DNA of 64,000 nt. It comes from Notolepis coatsorum. Lineage: Eukaryota; Chordata; Actinopteri; Aulopiformes; Paralepididae. The notes below the pieces were generated by a model. It did no database searches. It was not told the origin of the DNA and worked only from the letters and a program-made list of their open reading frames with translations. Every line of letters begins with the position of its first letter. Position 1 is the first letter of the stretch. Made by a program: the position numbers and the translations under genes. The stretch covers positions 78,276,347 through 78,340,346 of the forward strand of contig OZ020589.1 in assembly GCA_963971535.1 (NCBI GenBank), read 5' to 3'. Shown here in pieces: positions 1-12,060 of this stretch.

Positions 1-2342
1 AGGAGGCACTGAACCAATACACACTCAATAATCAAATTTAATCGAATACACACACAATAGAGCAGGACTCCTTTTTGAAGTTCTACTCACCTTGACAATC
101 TGAGGAGGAGGCTCTGAACTCTGAGGAGGCTCCCTCACAGGGAAGGAGAGTCCTAACTCACAGAAGGCCCGAGTAAGAGCTTCGTGAGGAGGAGCCCTGA
201 CCACTCCCTGAAACAGATCCATCATATGGACCTGAACAACTCACGGAAGTCTTACCAACAGAGACGCGCACAGTGACGTACTCTATGGCGGGGGAATTTC
301 TGTGGTGCACACGCCCAATCTTCCAGGGCGTGGGACCAGGAAACTGCCCCCCCCCCCCCCTCTTACCCTGTAACGTGCCGAACAGCAACGTGACAGGAAC
401 CTTGAAGGACAGGAGGTTTTAACCCCTGCCCATCAAAAGGGGAGGAAAGGATTACCAGTTCAACCCTTTACGACCCCACACCCATGATACGATGTAATGA
501 CAAAAAAGAGCATGACACAGTCATAGTCAGCTACATGAAGTGTCTAACAGCTTCACACAGCTCATGTGCTAACCTGCTATCTGATTTTTACTAAGGAAAA
601 AACACAGAATAGAGAGGGCCCCCTTAAGAGCCCCGGTACCAGACTTACACATGTGCTTCTGTGGCCAACCTAACCCAGTTGTAGATCACAAGACACACAC
701 AACCCTTTATCACAACAAAAAATGGCAAGTACACTCTTGCTACAGAGGAACGCCGTTTTTCATAACGAGAGAATACAGAATCCTCGATTAGTATCGGCCA
801 CAGGCCTTGCTAAACACACACGAAAAGCGACCAAACAATCTTTTCTTTAGGAAAATATAGTTTCTCAAGCGGTTAGCACAACCCCAGCAACTAAGCTAAG
901 GGTTACATCGTATCCCCACAAACACAGTGACAAAATATATTGTAAACAACATGTCTGAGAGGAGGGTGGGGAAGCCCCAGGGAACCGGGGGGATCACCCC
1001 TCCTACCTTACCCTTGATACGGCCCAGTTGAACAGGTAACCCTGTTAATATGTGAACACACTGTTCATTGTCATTACAGGCTGAGAAAAGAATTCATTCT
1101 TCACTCATATGTCACTAAGCATAGCTTTATAGGTTAATTAACCCCCTTAGTTGTGAGTTCACAGTACATGAACACACATGATGTTCTCAACACAACTAAC
1201 CAGATCATTTTTACACATGTAAACAACAACCCGATTTGTATGGAGAAGAAGCTATACCAGTGACAAGACAATTCACACACAACACGCATCGTATCCTCAA
1301 TGTATTGCAGCAACACCCGTTTTGGAAAACATCGTTATTACAAAACATTTAGAAGGGAAGGAAGAAGACGTGTTTAAGGTCTGGTCAGGACCTTCCTACC
1401 GTGAGCGCAGGCCAAGCGAACTGCAGTCTGGCTAACGGGGCACCGACGTTAAACACAGCATTCCTGTGTTGACGACAAGGGCAGCGTCGCTGCACCACCC
1501 AGCCGCTACGGTTCTCCATGTTGACGCAGTCCTCGCCGGCCGGGCTCCCGGTAGGTTCGACTAACATCCTCTGTCAAAGATGACGTCGTAGTCAGAGTGT
1601 TTAAGGCATGTTATAGTCACAGAAAATGTTCAACAGTGTAGCATTAAGCTAACAGCCATTCGGCTGATAGCAACAAGCTAACGTATACCAGCCTGGTAAA
1701 CACAGCGAGCTAACGCCGCAGCTAACAGCTGCGCAGCTAACAGCTGACTGGCTAAAACAGTAGTCCAAAACTAGCACGCAAGCTTAAGCAGCTATCACCT
1801 GAACTGTATACAATGACATAACAAGCCACACTTCAGACAGGCCGCCGTCTGAAACCCTCCTCATCCTTTAAGAGAGAAGAGAAAAAGAGATGTCAACACA
1901 GTTTACAACAGTGATTTTACCAGACATCCGGCGGAGCCAGCACAAGTCCCATCTGGGCTGCAGCCGACTTGAACATGGATCTTCCGATAACGAACATCCA
2001 TGCCCACATTTCCTCGTTAGGGTATACTCTCATTTGTATATGAAAGATGGGGCCTACACGGTGACAGAGAAGCATCCGCTCGTCCAGAGAATCCTGGGAT
2101 CACCAGTTCCTGGGCGCGGCCCACTAGTTGACTATAATGGGCTTCAGACCAAGATCCTCCGCCGTCGCCTAAGAGGCTGAACAGAGGACCCTAATCTGGG
2201 ACCGGCTTTCGTAAAAATTGTCAGCTAGCCCCCATAGCACTAACAGACAAGTGGTGCTCGCAAGCAAACATTACTCACCCAGGCTTGAAAACCAACCAGT
2301 CCCTCACAACAGACTTCCACAGTCCAGCTGCATAGCAGGAGG
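1..2342. other. unassigned left flank, no gene recognised
   Basis: Short open frames occur on both strands but none has a recognisable domain or good coding character. The stretch has a run of C at about 347-360, purine-rich blocks, and short repeated 'agctaac' words at about 1640-1750, which are common in fish intergenic DNA. It may belong to an older repeat interrupted by the hAT element that follows, because unassigned sequence resumes at 6726. I cannot name it. Confidence 0.4.
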
Positions 2343-2954
2343 GTCAAACCCAGTGGCGGCTCTGCCACTAGGGGCGCACGGGCGCCGCCCCACCTGCTGT
2401 TAAATCAGAGAAGAAGAAAATAAAACTTTTTAGTTTTTTGTTTTATAGCCCTATAAATAATATAAACATGTTTAAAATGAATAATATTTACTCATTTTAA
2501 GTATGTTTGTATTTCCAATGCACAATATAACATTATTATCTCAAATAAAAAACACTCGTTTTCCTGAGCAGGAAGTGACATCACGTTTTTTTTTTTTTTT
2601 TTTTGTATTTCTCGGCCCGGGCTAGACGCGATAGCGCTCTGAGTGCGCGTCACAGTTTGATCGCTGTATCCGTCACAGCCAATCAGTGCATAACGCGTTG
2701 TGCGTTGAAATATGACTATTTTGTTGGAATCCGGGCGCGATTTGAAGCGGTCTAGCCAGTAGCGTCAAGAATTTCTGTAGCCGCATTTCGCGGAGACGCT
2801 CTCTGATTGGCCGACGCCAGTATTTTTTTCCGTAGCAGAATTTCACAGAGACGATCTCTGATTGGCCGAATCCAATTTCTAATGTTCCAATTCTAGCTTA
2901 TTCCTAGGTTGGTCCGTTGGTGGTATAGATAGTTGTGTTGTTGTTGATGCAGGC

Positions 2955-3677
2955 TGTTACGAGTGTGCTTCTTCGGCATGGTGAACCCAGGTAGCAGAGT
3001 GAATACGATGAGAGATGAGGCAGGAGTCGATGATCACAATTCAGAGTGTTTACTCAAAAGTACATATGAGTACAACAATAGGCACAGCCGTGCTGACACT
3101 TACTATAAACCAAACCTAACCAGAAAACGGACATAACACACAAAATCAAAGATGACAAAAGAGAAACTAATATACGCGTACTTTTGGACAGAGCAACACT
3201 AATAGGACGAATGTTTGATACATACAGCACAGGAACAACGACAGCACAGGACCAGGTAACATGAAGGAATGTCTCCACACCCAGGTGAGGGCAAGCCACA
3301 CATAAATAGCAACCCTAATTACTAATTGCCCCCAGCTGGGGGGAGACACAGCACAGAGCAAAACAACACACTACCAATAATAATCAATACGTCAAACAAC
3401 ACTACACAGGGAAACCAATTTACACCAGGGTGGGGGAGTTCAACAACAACAACATACACTGTGACATCCCATTAATCATTCCATTAATTACAGTAAGCAA
3501 GTGAGTGATGACATGTATTAACAGTGTCTGAACCAACTGGCTACAAGAGGAAGGTAGAGGTAGTAGACCAATGTTAGGAGGTAGGGGACCAGGTAGGCGA
3601 CCATTGTCAGGAGGGAGGAAATGTTCACCGTTATTCATATAGCCGGACCCGCAAGGCCCGGCCCTGGGAACGTTACA
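2955..3677 (-). repeat. 3' LTR of the minus-strand element
   Basis: This is the copy distal to the interior on the minus strand. It matches 4945-5667 over its full 723 bp with only a few differences. Confidence 0.9.
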
Positions 3678-4944
3678 GTACCTCCCCCTCAACGGGGGGC
3701 TTCCAGACCCCCGAGAACAACGTCCAGACACCGGTGAAGGAGGAAGCCGGGACCCCGGAAGCAACCCAGGGAGAGGACCCGGAGACCCGGGGCCGGGAGC
3801 CCGATCAAAAAACCCCGGGGGGGCATAGCAGCCAGGAGGGCTGAAAACGGGCACACAGGGCCGGAGAGGGGGGGTGGGAAAGGGTGCCGAGACCCGGAGA
3901 GGGGGGCTGGACCTGGGAACAGAGGCCCGACGAGGGGGGGTGGGGATGGGTGCCGAGACCCGGAGAGGGGGGCTGGACCTGGGAACAGGGGCCTGAAGAG
4001 GGGAGGCGGGAAGAGAAACAGGATCAGGAAGCCTGGAACCAGGGACCGAGGGTAAGGACCCTGGAGCAGGGCCCCGAACGGGAGACCCTCCAGCCGCCGG
4101 ACTAGGGACCGGATCCGGAGAGCCGGAACGGCGGTGTGGTGGCGACGACCCCCGGAGCAGGATCCAACGCAGCCCACGCCGAAGACCACGCCGAAGACCA
4201 CGTCGAAGACCACAGCGAGGACCAGGACGCCGACCACGATGCAGAGCTGGACCAGACGGGGAGCCGGGAGCCGGCACAGCAGCCGGACCAGGTGTAGAGG
4301 CCGGGCAGGGCGAGGAGACCGGACCGGTCTCGGCGGCGAGGCGTGGCGTAGGCTCCGGGGATGAGGAGCCTGGACCCAGTGTAGTGGCCGTACCAGGCGT
4401 AGAGGCTGGAGAGGACGTGGAAGCCGGAGGGAGAGCGATGACAGCTGGGGCTACATCGACCGGAACCAAGCCGGCAGCGACGGCCGGGTCATCTGTGGAG
4501 GCCTTGTCAGCTGCACCAGTCCTGCCAGCCCTTGGAGGTCTGCGAGCTGCGGGAGCTGGGCCAACAGCGGGCCTGGATTAGCTGTAGGGGAAATGTCAGC
4601 TGGGGGGGAAATGTTAGCTTTAGAAGGCCGGCCAGCCCTAGGACCCAGGCTAACAGTGAGTTGGATGCTAGTCGGTTGGGCCTGGCTAACTGCAGGAACA
4701 CGAACAGGAGGCAGATCAGAGGGTTGAACGAGATACCTCTCCATGAGGGCTGCGGCCTGGTCGGCCATCACCCTCATCTCTGCCTCCTGGTCCGGATACT
4801 GGTCTGCTGCGGACTGGATTGTCTGAAACAAAAATACCCATTTAGCTGGGGAATATTTTGACAGATCTCCCTCCATTAATTTGGAGAGAACCTTCATCGT
4901 CCCCCTTAATCTTTCCGCTGGGTTTTGTGATGGTGGAGACATTC
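3678..4944 (-). other. interior of the minus-strand LTR element: unknown frame plus proline/arginine-rich tract
   Basis: Read on the minus strand, a frame starting at the LTR edge (about 4969) encodes a protein of about 170 residues that opens MPKKHTRNRM. It has an amphipathic-looking middle but no domain I recognise. A second long frame overlaps it and is dominated by proline, serine and arginine. It contains a tandem repeat with a period of about 60 bases (roughly 3880-4010) and a short run of repeated LRRG residues (roughly 4180-4240). The GC content is far above the flanks. This could be a divergent Gag or a captured sequence; I cannot tell which. Confidence 0.4.
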
Positions 4945-5667
4945 TGTTACGAGTGTGCTTCTTCGGCATGGTGAACCCAGGTAGCAGAGTGAATACGATG
5001 AGAGATGAGGCAGGAGTCGATGATCACAATTCAGAGTGTTTACTCAAAAGTACATATAAGTACAACAATAGGCACAGCCGTGCTGACACTTACTATAAAC
5101 CAAACCTAACCAGAAAACGGACATAACACACGAAATCAAAGATGACAAAAGAGAAACTAATATACACTTACTTTTGGACAGAGCAACACTAATAGGACGA
5201 ATGTTTGATACATACAGCACAGGAACAACGACAGCACAGGACCAGGTAACATGAAGGAATGTCTCCACACCCAGGTGAGGGCAAGCCACACATAAATAGC
5301 AACCCTAATTACTAATTGCCCCCAGCTGGGGGGAGACACAGCACAGATCAAAACAACACACTACCAATAATAATCAATACGTCAAACAACACTACACAGG
5401 GAAACCAATTTACACCAGGGTGGGGGAGTTCAACAACAACAACATACACTGTGACATCCCATTAATCATTCCATTAATTACAGTAAGCAAGTGAGTGATG
5501 ACATGTATTAACAGTGTCTGAACCAACTGGCTACAAGAGGAAGGTAGAGGTAGTAGACCAATGTTAGGAGGTAGGGGACCAGGTAGGCGACCATTGTCAG
5601 GAGGGAGGAAATGTTCACCGTTATTCATATAGCCGGACCCGCAAGGCCCGGCCCTGGGAACGTTACA
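4945..5667 (-). repeat. 5' LTR of the minus-strand element
   Basis: This direct repeat partner of 2955-3677 has TG...CA-type ends when read on either strand. It borders the right-hand target duplication. Confidence 0.9.
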
Positions 5668-6011
5668 GCAGGCAGCTGTTTGTCTTAGAGCGTGCCGTGA
5701 CTGCAAGTTCTTTAGACTGTTAAGCTTAGGCACTCTTTCAAAGTTGGTTAAGGTTAGAGTTTGTCTTAGAGCATGGCGATAGAACGCCAGGTAGTTTGCA
5801 GTCTGTTCGAGCGGAAATGGACAAAGGAATGAAGTACTTGTGACTGTTGTGTGGTGCTGCTAACTGCTAACAAGCTAACACTTGGCTAACAAGCTATATG
5901 GCGGATGCAGTCTGGACACAGTGGACAGTGGTCTGGAATACATCAACAGTGGATTATACACTACTTTATCAAGGCAAGCCCTCCTGCCCTGGACGTGTCA
6001 ACTAAACAGTG

Positions 6012-6013
<2 letters not shown>

Positions 6014-6080
<67 letters not shown>
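6014..6080 (+). repeat. (TC)n microsatellite
   Basis: This is an uninterrupted TC dinucleotide run of about 67 bp inside the hAT element. Confidence 0.97.
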
Positions 6081-6083
<3 letters not shown>

Positions 6084-6129
6084 GTTTGGATTGAAAATAC
6101 GTGGATTATGGCTTGTTCAATATCGTCTA

Positions 6130-6300
6130 TGTTTGAATGAATGAATGAATGAGAACTTTATTAACAGATTGCAGAATGGGTACAATACAGTACGGCTCAA
6201 TACACACAATTGTTAAGGGGATGCAGACCAGAGAAAGACGTTTGTCTTGTTTACATCAGGGTCCCAGATTTTCGATTCATATCGATAGTTTAATAGCTAG
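6130..6300 (-). mobile_element. LINE 3' tail fragment
   Basis: Read on the minus strand, a segment ends in an AATAAAGT-type signal followed by a short (TTCA)n tail at 6130-6150. The same sequence recurs at 35101-35260, where the tail is (ATCA)n. A shared 3' end with differing short tandem tails is the mark of LINE or LINE-mobilised insertions. No coding part is retained here. Confidence 0.7.
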
Positions 6301-6725
6301 CCTTGGCTCGTTTAACAATATGCAAAATATGTGTACAGCCCTGTACTCATACTGAAGTTATTCTTGGTATATAATAGGTCTGATTGTGTAACGAATCGAT
6401 TCCACGTTGCGCTGTGTGTGAGAGAGAGAAGGAGAGAGGGAGAGATCTGCCTGTGTTTGGAGACGGAGCGAGTTTTGTTTCTAACTTTTCTATTTATATA
6501 TTGTGTTTCAAGTTGTGAATTAGACTATACTTTATTTGACTGGTTGTGTGTTGTTGTAGTAACAGCTGAGCGACTCGTTCATAAGAGCCGATTCATTGCC
6601 ATGAGCGTGAGTCGAATCGCTCACGTCTTGCCATGAGTCGGTTGCGTGGTACTGTACATGTTTGCAAAATGTTTGGTATAGCGCCCCTAGTGGCGAAGCA
6701 TCCACGGGCCGCCACTGGTCAAACC

Positions 6726-7159
6726 CATCCAGCCGCAGCAAAGGAGGACTGCAGTTTGGGGAGTATATTAGCGACGCAAGCCCCTAATACGAAAAAACCG
6801 GTGGAGGTTTAGAATGATCATCATCTTCCAGACACTCCAGTAACGAAGACAATATCGCTGTATTTTCTCGAAAATAGTGTGAGAGAAAATAAAGATATGA
6901 TGTCAACGTATCTCTTGTTTTCCAACTTTCTTCTACTAACAACCTCGTCAAGTGGGGATCTACCGAAGGCACTTCCTTGTGGTGAAAGTGAAGAAGGAGG
7001 CGAGTAGGTGACCACACACCTGCTTATGAAGGTAAGCAGAAGGGGGTGTGGTCAGACGGATGTTGGGATGTAAAGGTACATGGTGGAATTTTTTATTCAG
7101 TGCACGTGCACGAAGTGAAGTACAGTGCAGAACAGGTGCTGAGCAATCCATTAACGTCA
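6726..7159. other. unassigned sequence right of the hAT element
   Basis: This continues the left flank after the hAT target duplication. I see no gene. A minus-strand frame of 77 codons at 6784-7017 has no recognisable motif. Confidence 0.35.
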
Positions 7160-7400
7160 TTAACTGTGCATTGGAGGAGGTTGGGTAGGTGGGGTGGGGC
7201 TGTACATTGGAGGTGGGGGGGGGACACACACTGTACATTGGAATACTGACATACATTTGACATAGAAACTGTACATTGGAGGAGGTTGGGTAGGTGGGGT
7301 GGGGTTGGGTGGGGCTGTACATTGGAGGTGGGGGGGGGGGGTTGGGTGGGGGGGGGGGCACTGTACATTGGAATACTGACAAAGCCATGCTTGGTCTTTA
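7160..7400. repeat. G-rich minisatellite built on a 'tgtacattgga' word
   Basis: The word tgtacattgga recurs at least six times, separated by G-rich spacers of two alternating lengths, and a longer segment of about 125 bp is present twice. It abuts the 3' end of the LINE fragment that starts near 7405 and may have arisen from that LINE's tail. The open frames here are repeat translations. Confidence 0.75.
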
Positions 7401-7578
7401 TTGTACAACTGGGTTAGGACATTTGTAGGGGCCAGTTTCGAATTGCAGTCTCCCGTAGGTGTTCTTTGAGAGTGTTTTTGAAGGTGGGTAGTGATTCACA
7501 TTCCTTTACAGCTTTGGGTAGGGCGTTCCACATTGATGTGGCATAATTGCGAACCGTGTTTAGTCCCTTGTTTGAGCC

Positions 7579-8206
7579 TGTCACGTATGTGGGTTGTTCA
7601 TTATCATTATTGCCATATTTTTAACACCATGTAACATCAGGTTAGTATATTTAGTATGGGTTATGTTATTTTTGTTTGTGTGATGTGTCATCTTCTAATC
7701 CTGTTTTTTCTTTCTCCCTTCCCCAGATACCACTCATCCCCCTGATTGAGCTGATTGCACCTGCTTGGTGCACCTGTGGGCAGTCAGTGGAATGAGTGGA
7801 TATAGTATGGAAGATGACACACACACGGGGCGCCTCATTTGAATCACTGCCACGTTCCAGAGTGGAGTGAGGAGGTTGCCTTCTTGCCTAGCTGTAGCTG
7901 TGGAATGATATCGTGTGGCTTTCTCTTTGTGTCCCATGACTGGCACAATTACATTTATATTATTTACTAAGTGTTTGTTTGTATATATGTATATCTTGTT
8001 TGTCCTCCCCTACCTTTTCTCCTGTGCATTATGGTGGAGGTTTCAATCCCTATCACCATAAATATATAATTTACTATTTGGAAAACGTCTTGTGTTGTTT
8101 CTTACCTGCCTGGGACGGTGCTTAAAGCATCTGCTGGACGGGCTGGTTTCATGTACAGCCCGCTCCAGTCATATTCTATATGGTCATTAGACCTTTGTAC
8201 ATGACA
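7579..8206 (+). repeat. 5' LTR of element A
   Basis: It starts TGTCACG and ends ATGACA, and its match is at 15765-16296. Confidence 0.9.
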
Positions 8207-8224
8207 TGGGGGCTCGTTAGTTTG
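8207..8224 (+). promoter_or_regulatory. primer binding site of element A (proline-tRNA type)
   Basis: The bases directly after the 5' LTR read TGGGGGCTCGTTAG. The first ten agree with the proline-tRNA primer site used by many gammaretroviruses and related elements. The rest of the match is weaker. Confidence 0.65.
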
Positions 8225-8820
8225 CACAATTGTATAGTTCCTTGTTTGTTATGTAACATGGTAACTTGTCAATTGGAGCATGTCAGGTAAGATAGCGTTT
8301 CTTTTCATTGGTAGGTTATATTATTGTATTTCCATTGTCCGTGCTACACAGTTTGATTGATGTAAACCGTTCTTGTATGTAATACTCTTAACTAATCTTT
8401 TTTCTGCCACATAGGTAACAGGGGGATCACCTGCTTGGTTAGTGGGAGGGGGGCACGCGTCGTCTATTCCGGTGGAGCGCGCAATGAAATCGGTAAGCGA
8501 CTGAAGATATGTGTAGTCCTCATTCCGCTAGGGAAGTAGTTTAGACGGGGTAGTTAGTGGTACCCAGGTGATCCTAGTTAGGTGGTTAGGACCAACGTTT
8601 ATTGTTTTTCATGAATGGTAGATGTGGGCATTAAATCAGATTGGTTAGATTGTATACTGTGGAATGTGGCGATTAAATGTGTTACGCACGGATATTGTTG
8701 AGTAGGTGAGTGGCTATTTCCTGGTGCCTGTTATTTGTTTGGTGGTAACACGGGTTGCTACGGGAGCACAGGGTATTTATACATATATTACTGGTGGCAT
8801 AGTCGTATTCTGCAGGGGAT

Positions 8821-10170
8821 ATGGCTGTGGCAGCATTTACTTTGGACGTTTTTTTGGCGGACCCTACAAGGGATCAATTTGATATCTGCACAAAAGTTGA
8901 ATTGTGTAGTGTCGCCAAACATTATGGCATTACTGTCCAAAGTTCAAAAAGTAAGGAAGAGGTGAAAGCAATTGTGCTGGCTGGGTTGTTGGATAAAAAT
9001 ATATTCAGTTTGCCCATAGCCCAGGGAAATGACTCGGAGAACGTCGCGCACGGCGAGGCGGCTGGCAAGTCTAGCGAGGACACTGGTGGTTTAGATCGAA
9101 ACGCTGGTGCGGTACAAAAAGGGAGAGGTAGCATTACCAAGGGGGAGGATAATGACAGTGATAACTCTGTACACTCAGGATGTGCCTCTGTTTCTTCTCC
9201 CACTCATAAATCGCGCGCACGTTTGGCCCGTCTCCAGATAGAGGAGAGAGCGGCTATGCGAGACAGGGAGGAGAGAAAGGAGGAGAGAGACAGGGAGGAG
9301 AGGAAGGAGGAGAGAAACAGTCTGGAAAGAGAGAGAAAGGAGGAGAGAGACAGACTGGAAAGGGAAGGAGACAGGCTGGAGAGAAAGGAGGAGAAGGACA
9401 GGGAGCTCCAGTTGACTATAAGAAAGATGGATTTAGAGAGTGGCAGTTTTTCCCCCCCTTCGACTGGAGTCTCCCAGGCCCCTTTTAATATTAGCCAGCA
9501 TGTGTCTCTGGTGCCCATTTTCAGGGAGTCTGAGGTGGAATCATATTTATCTGCTTTTGAGCGTATAGCGTCGGCTTTGCATTGGCCAAAGGACGTGTGG
9601 GCGATTTTGTTACAATGCAAGCTCACTGGTAGGGCTCAGGAGGCATGCCAGTCATTATCAATGGATGACAGCTTGGTATATGAGAAAGTGAAGAGTGCTG
9701 TCTTGCGTGTATATGAATTGGTGCCGGAAGCGCATAGGCAACGTTTTAGGGCACTAAGTAAATCCCCTTCTCAAACACATGTTGATTTTTCTCGTGAACA
9801 GCGGATTCTGTTTAATCGATGGTGTTCGGCGTGTGAAGTGGATGATGTAGCAGCTTTGAGTGAGTTGGTCCTCATTGAGCAATTTAAGACCTGCATGCCC
9901 GAGCGCATCGTAGTACATTTAAGCGAACGCAAAGTATCTACTCTCCAGGAGGCTGCAATTTTGGCAGATGAGTTCGCATTGACCCACAAATATGTGGGAA
10001 TCACACCTGTTTCGGTGCGTGATGGGGTGTATGGTGGTGGGAGCTCGTTCGCTCCTTGTGAGTCACCGTTTCGGGGAGGTGACGAGCGAGCATTCCGACC
10101 GCGCTCACCGCCGTCTAAAAAGGCCTTGGGTGGCGAGCGAGCATTCCGACCACGCTCACCGCCGTCTTAA
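8821..10170 (+). pseudogene. Gag of element A with SCAN-like capsid C-terminal domain
   Basis: The frame of 449 codons begins with a basic N-terminal region, then a glutamate/arginine-rich coiled-coil block (roughly residues 135-200), then a capsid part. Residues of about 295-395 read like a SCAN domain: RQRFR near the start, then a central helix with ELVLIEQF and CMPE. That pattern is characteristic of SCAN, which is known to derive from the capsid of Gmr1-like Ty3/gypsy elements. The C-terminus holds two copies of a short arginine/proline repeat. A zinc-knuckle-type motif (CxxCxxxxHxxxxC) follows just downstream at about 10183-10225. Gag would form the particle shell and bind RNA. The host element is broken, so this is a fossil part. 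Confidence 0.75.
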
Positions 10171-10383
10171 AGGGCCACCATTGTGTGTCATTATTGCCAG
10201 AAAAAAGGGCATATTGTGAGGGACTGTCATGCGCTAAAGGATCGACAGGAGACAAGGGGGTCAGCCCAGGAACCGAAAGGGGTGGGGTTGATTGGTACAG
10301 TGTCATGTCCTGACCAGAATAGCTCTTTTGAACCCTTTTTGTTTGATGGTTATGTGTCCCTGTCGGGTAAAGTTGGTGACTAC

Positions 10384-10774
10384 TGTGGTATAATTGTGGT
10401 ATAATATAATGTTCTCATATAAAGATATTCCCCTCCCCTGTGTCCCCTTACCTGTGCCCCCCCCCCCTCTCTGTGGAATAAGACATTCCCCTCCCCTTTC
10501 TCCCCAATCCTGTGCCCCCCCCCCTTTCTCCCCAATCCTGTGCCCCTCTCCCCAAACCTGTATCCCCCCCCCCATTTGACCTATCAAATGGGACCACATC
10601 CCCCCCTTGTTAACTATATAAATCTCCTCCCGAGATAAATCCGGTCTCTTTACCTGGGTCATTTCAGCTGATCACCTGGGGCGAGAGCCTCAGCCATTCT
10701 CTCTATAATTCTATCTGTTTGGTTAATAAACCTTGTTATTATCCAAACCTCGGTTGACTGAGAACATTCTTCTT
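10384..10774 (+). repeat. 5' LTR of element B
   Basis: It contains several C-rich tracts, TATAAA and AATAAA. It matches 14221-14610 almost base for base. Confidence 0.85.
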
Positions 10775-11632
10775 AAGCAATGCAAATGCCTGCACTCTGA
10801 CCACAGGTTTGGTGGACTCACCTGACAATGGATAACAATGGATGGAACCACTTAATTAACATGAATCAGACACAAGTGATGATGTTGCAGTCATGAAAGT
10901 CTACCTAATTCCCATACTAACAATAACTAACCAGTTGTTTTCATCATCTCTTTTCAAGAGGCACACGAATTAGAGATATGTAAATTGTGTTTACAGGAAG
11001 CAAACAGACAATCAAGAGGCAGACTGAGTTAATCTATATTTGAACACAAAGCAGTTTGGAGCTAAAGGGAAATCAATTGTGAGACGATAGCAGACACTAT
11101 TCAGGATGGGCACTTGAAAACGCAGGACAGGAGACAGACAAAGCTATGCAACAGCATGAACTCTGACCACACCTATAGAAACTCAACTTAGTATCTCCAC
11201 TATACTTAGTATAGTAGGAAGTATCGCTTTAGATGCAGATTTTCTCTTTGTTACCACGAGACTCAACCGAAGATGGTGTGGAGTTGAGAGACAATCGATT
11301 GACCATTTAAAACAAATCTGCATCCAAACACCCACATGTAAATTTCTTTTACAGGAACGAAGACGATAACGGACGCTATTCAGAGTGGGCACTTGAAACC
11401 CACAGGGTATGGCGTGAGGGAGACAAAGCAATGCAAATGCCTGCACTCTGACCACAGGTTTGGTGGACTCACCTGACAATGGATAACAATGGATGGAACC
11501 ACTTAATTAACATGAATCAGACACAAGTGATGATGTTGCAGTCATGAAAGTCTACCTAATTCCCATACTAACAATAACTAACCAGTTGTTTTCATCATCT
11601 CTTTTCAAGAGGCACACGAATTAGAGATATGA
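10775..11632. repeat. duplicated block inside element B
   Basis: About 205 bp at 10775-10980 is repeated almost perfectly at 11426-11632, starting with the word gcaatgcaaatgcctgc. Between them, the stretch at about 11080-11180 is a weaker match to 11355-11460. The layout suggests a decayed tandem array with units of several hundred bases. No gene is seen. Confidence 0.8.
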
Positions 11633-11837
11633 ATTCTGAATAAAACCAGACAAAGTAGAAGTGCCCGAGATGAAAGATTAATGATGAAAACAACTTCACT
11701 TGCAATCTCCTCCTTCTATTCTCTGCTTAACCAATAACTCCTTACAAATCTCAATTACTTTCCATGACTGCAAATATCAACCACCAAAATTGGAGCACAA
11801 TTATCTAAATGTACAAGGTATACACGTACATTGATCA

Positions 11838-12060
11838 TTTAGCTGACACTTTTATCCAAAAGCGACTCACAGGTTCTGTATGACAGGACATCAAAAAGGG
11901 CACAACTCTATCAGCTGAGTAACAATGTTCATCAAAGTGTTGAGTGCTACAGTGTAGGTTAGTTTATTAGGACAAGTGCATGACAGTAAGGTTAGTTAGG
12001 GTTAGAATTAATTATATCAGTTGGAAGCAGGATAATCATTTACACAATGATTATCAAAAT
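11838..12060. repeat. common teleost repeat core (SINE- or MITE-like)
   Basis: The words catttagctgacacttttat and ccaaaagcgactcaca match a very widespread teleost repeat core ('tttagctgacgcttttatcc...'). A shorter piece is also seen near 38845. I cannot place its ends or assign it to a named family. Confidence 0.5.

Larger units (their letters stand above)
2955..5667 (-). mobile_element. non-autonomous LTR retrotransposon, minus strand, unclassified (Ty3/gypsy-like ends)
   Basis: Two 723-bp direct repeats bracket a 1.27-kb interior. On the minus strand the repeats run TGTAACG...CGTAACA, and the interior ends in a purine tract (GAGGGGGAGG) immediately before the 3' LTR. The insertion has a short target duplication, gcaggc, at 2949-2954 and 5668-5673. 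I count about five single-base differences between the LTRs, so the insertion looks young. No protease, reverse transcriptase or integrase is recognisable; the interior has a gag-like or unknown frame and a proline-rich tract. It is a fossil that depends on other elements for movement. Confidence 0.85.
2351..6717. mobile_element. non-autonomous hAT-type DNA transposon, interrupted by an LTR element
   Basis: The ends are perfect 10-bp inverted repeats, CAGTGGCGGC on the left and its complement on the right. Just inside each end is a second inverted match (GCCACTAGGGGCGC). The element is flanked by identical 8-bp target duplications, gtcaaacc, at 2343-2350 and 6718-6725. CAGTGGCGG termini with 8-bp duplications are typical of hAT elements. 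About 2.7 kb of its length is a later LTR insertion, so the element itself is about 1.65 kb. No transposase frame is visible. Two near-identical segments ending in a CCAAT-type 'tctctgattggccga' lie at about 2785-2817 and 2838-2873. Confidence 0.9.

Noticed and set aside
3420-4469. A 349-codon minus-strand frame as a host protein
   Set aside because: It runs across an LTR edge and is made of proline/serine/arginine low complexity with tandem repeats; it is part of a retroelement.
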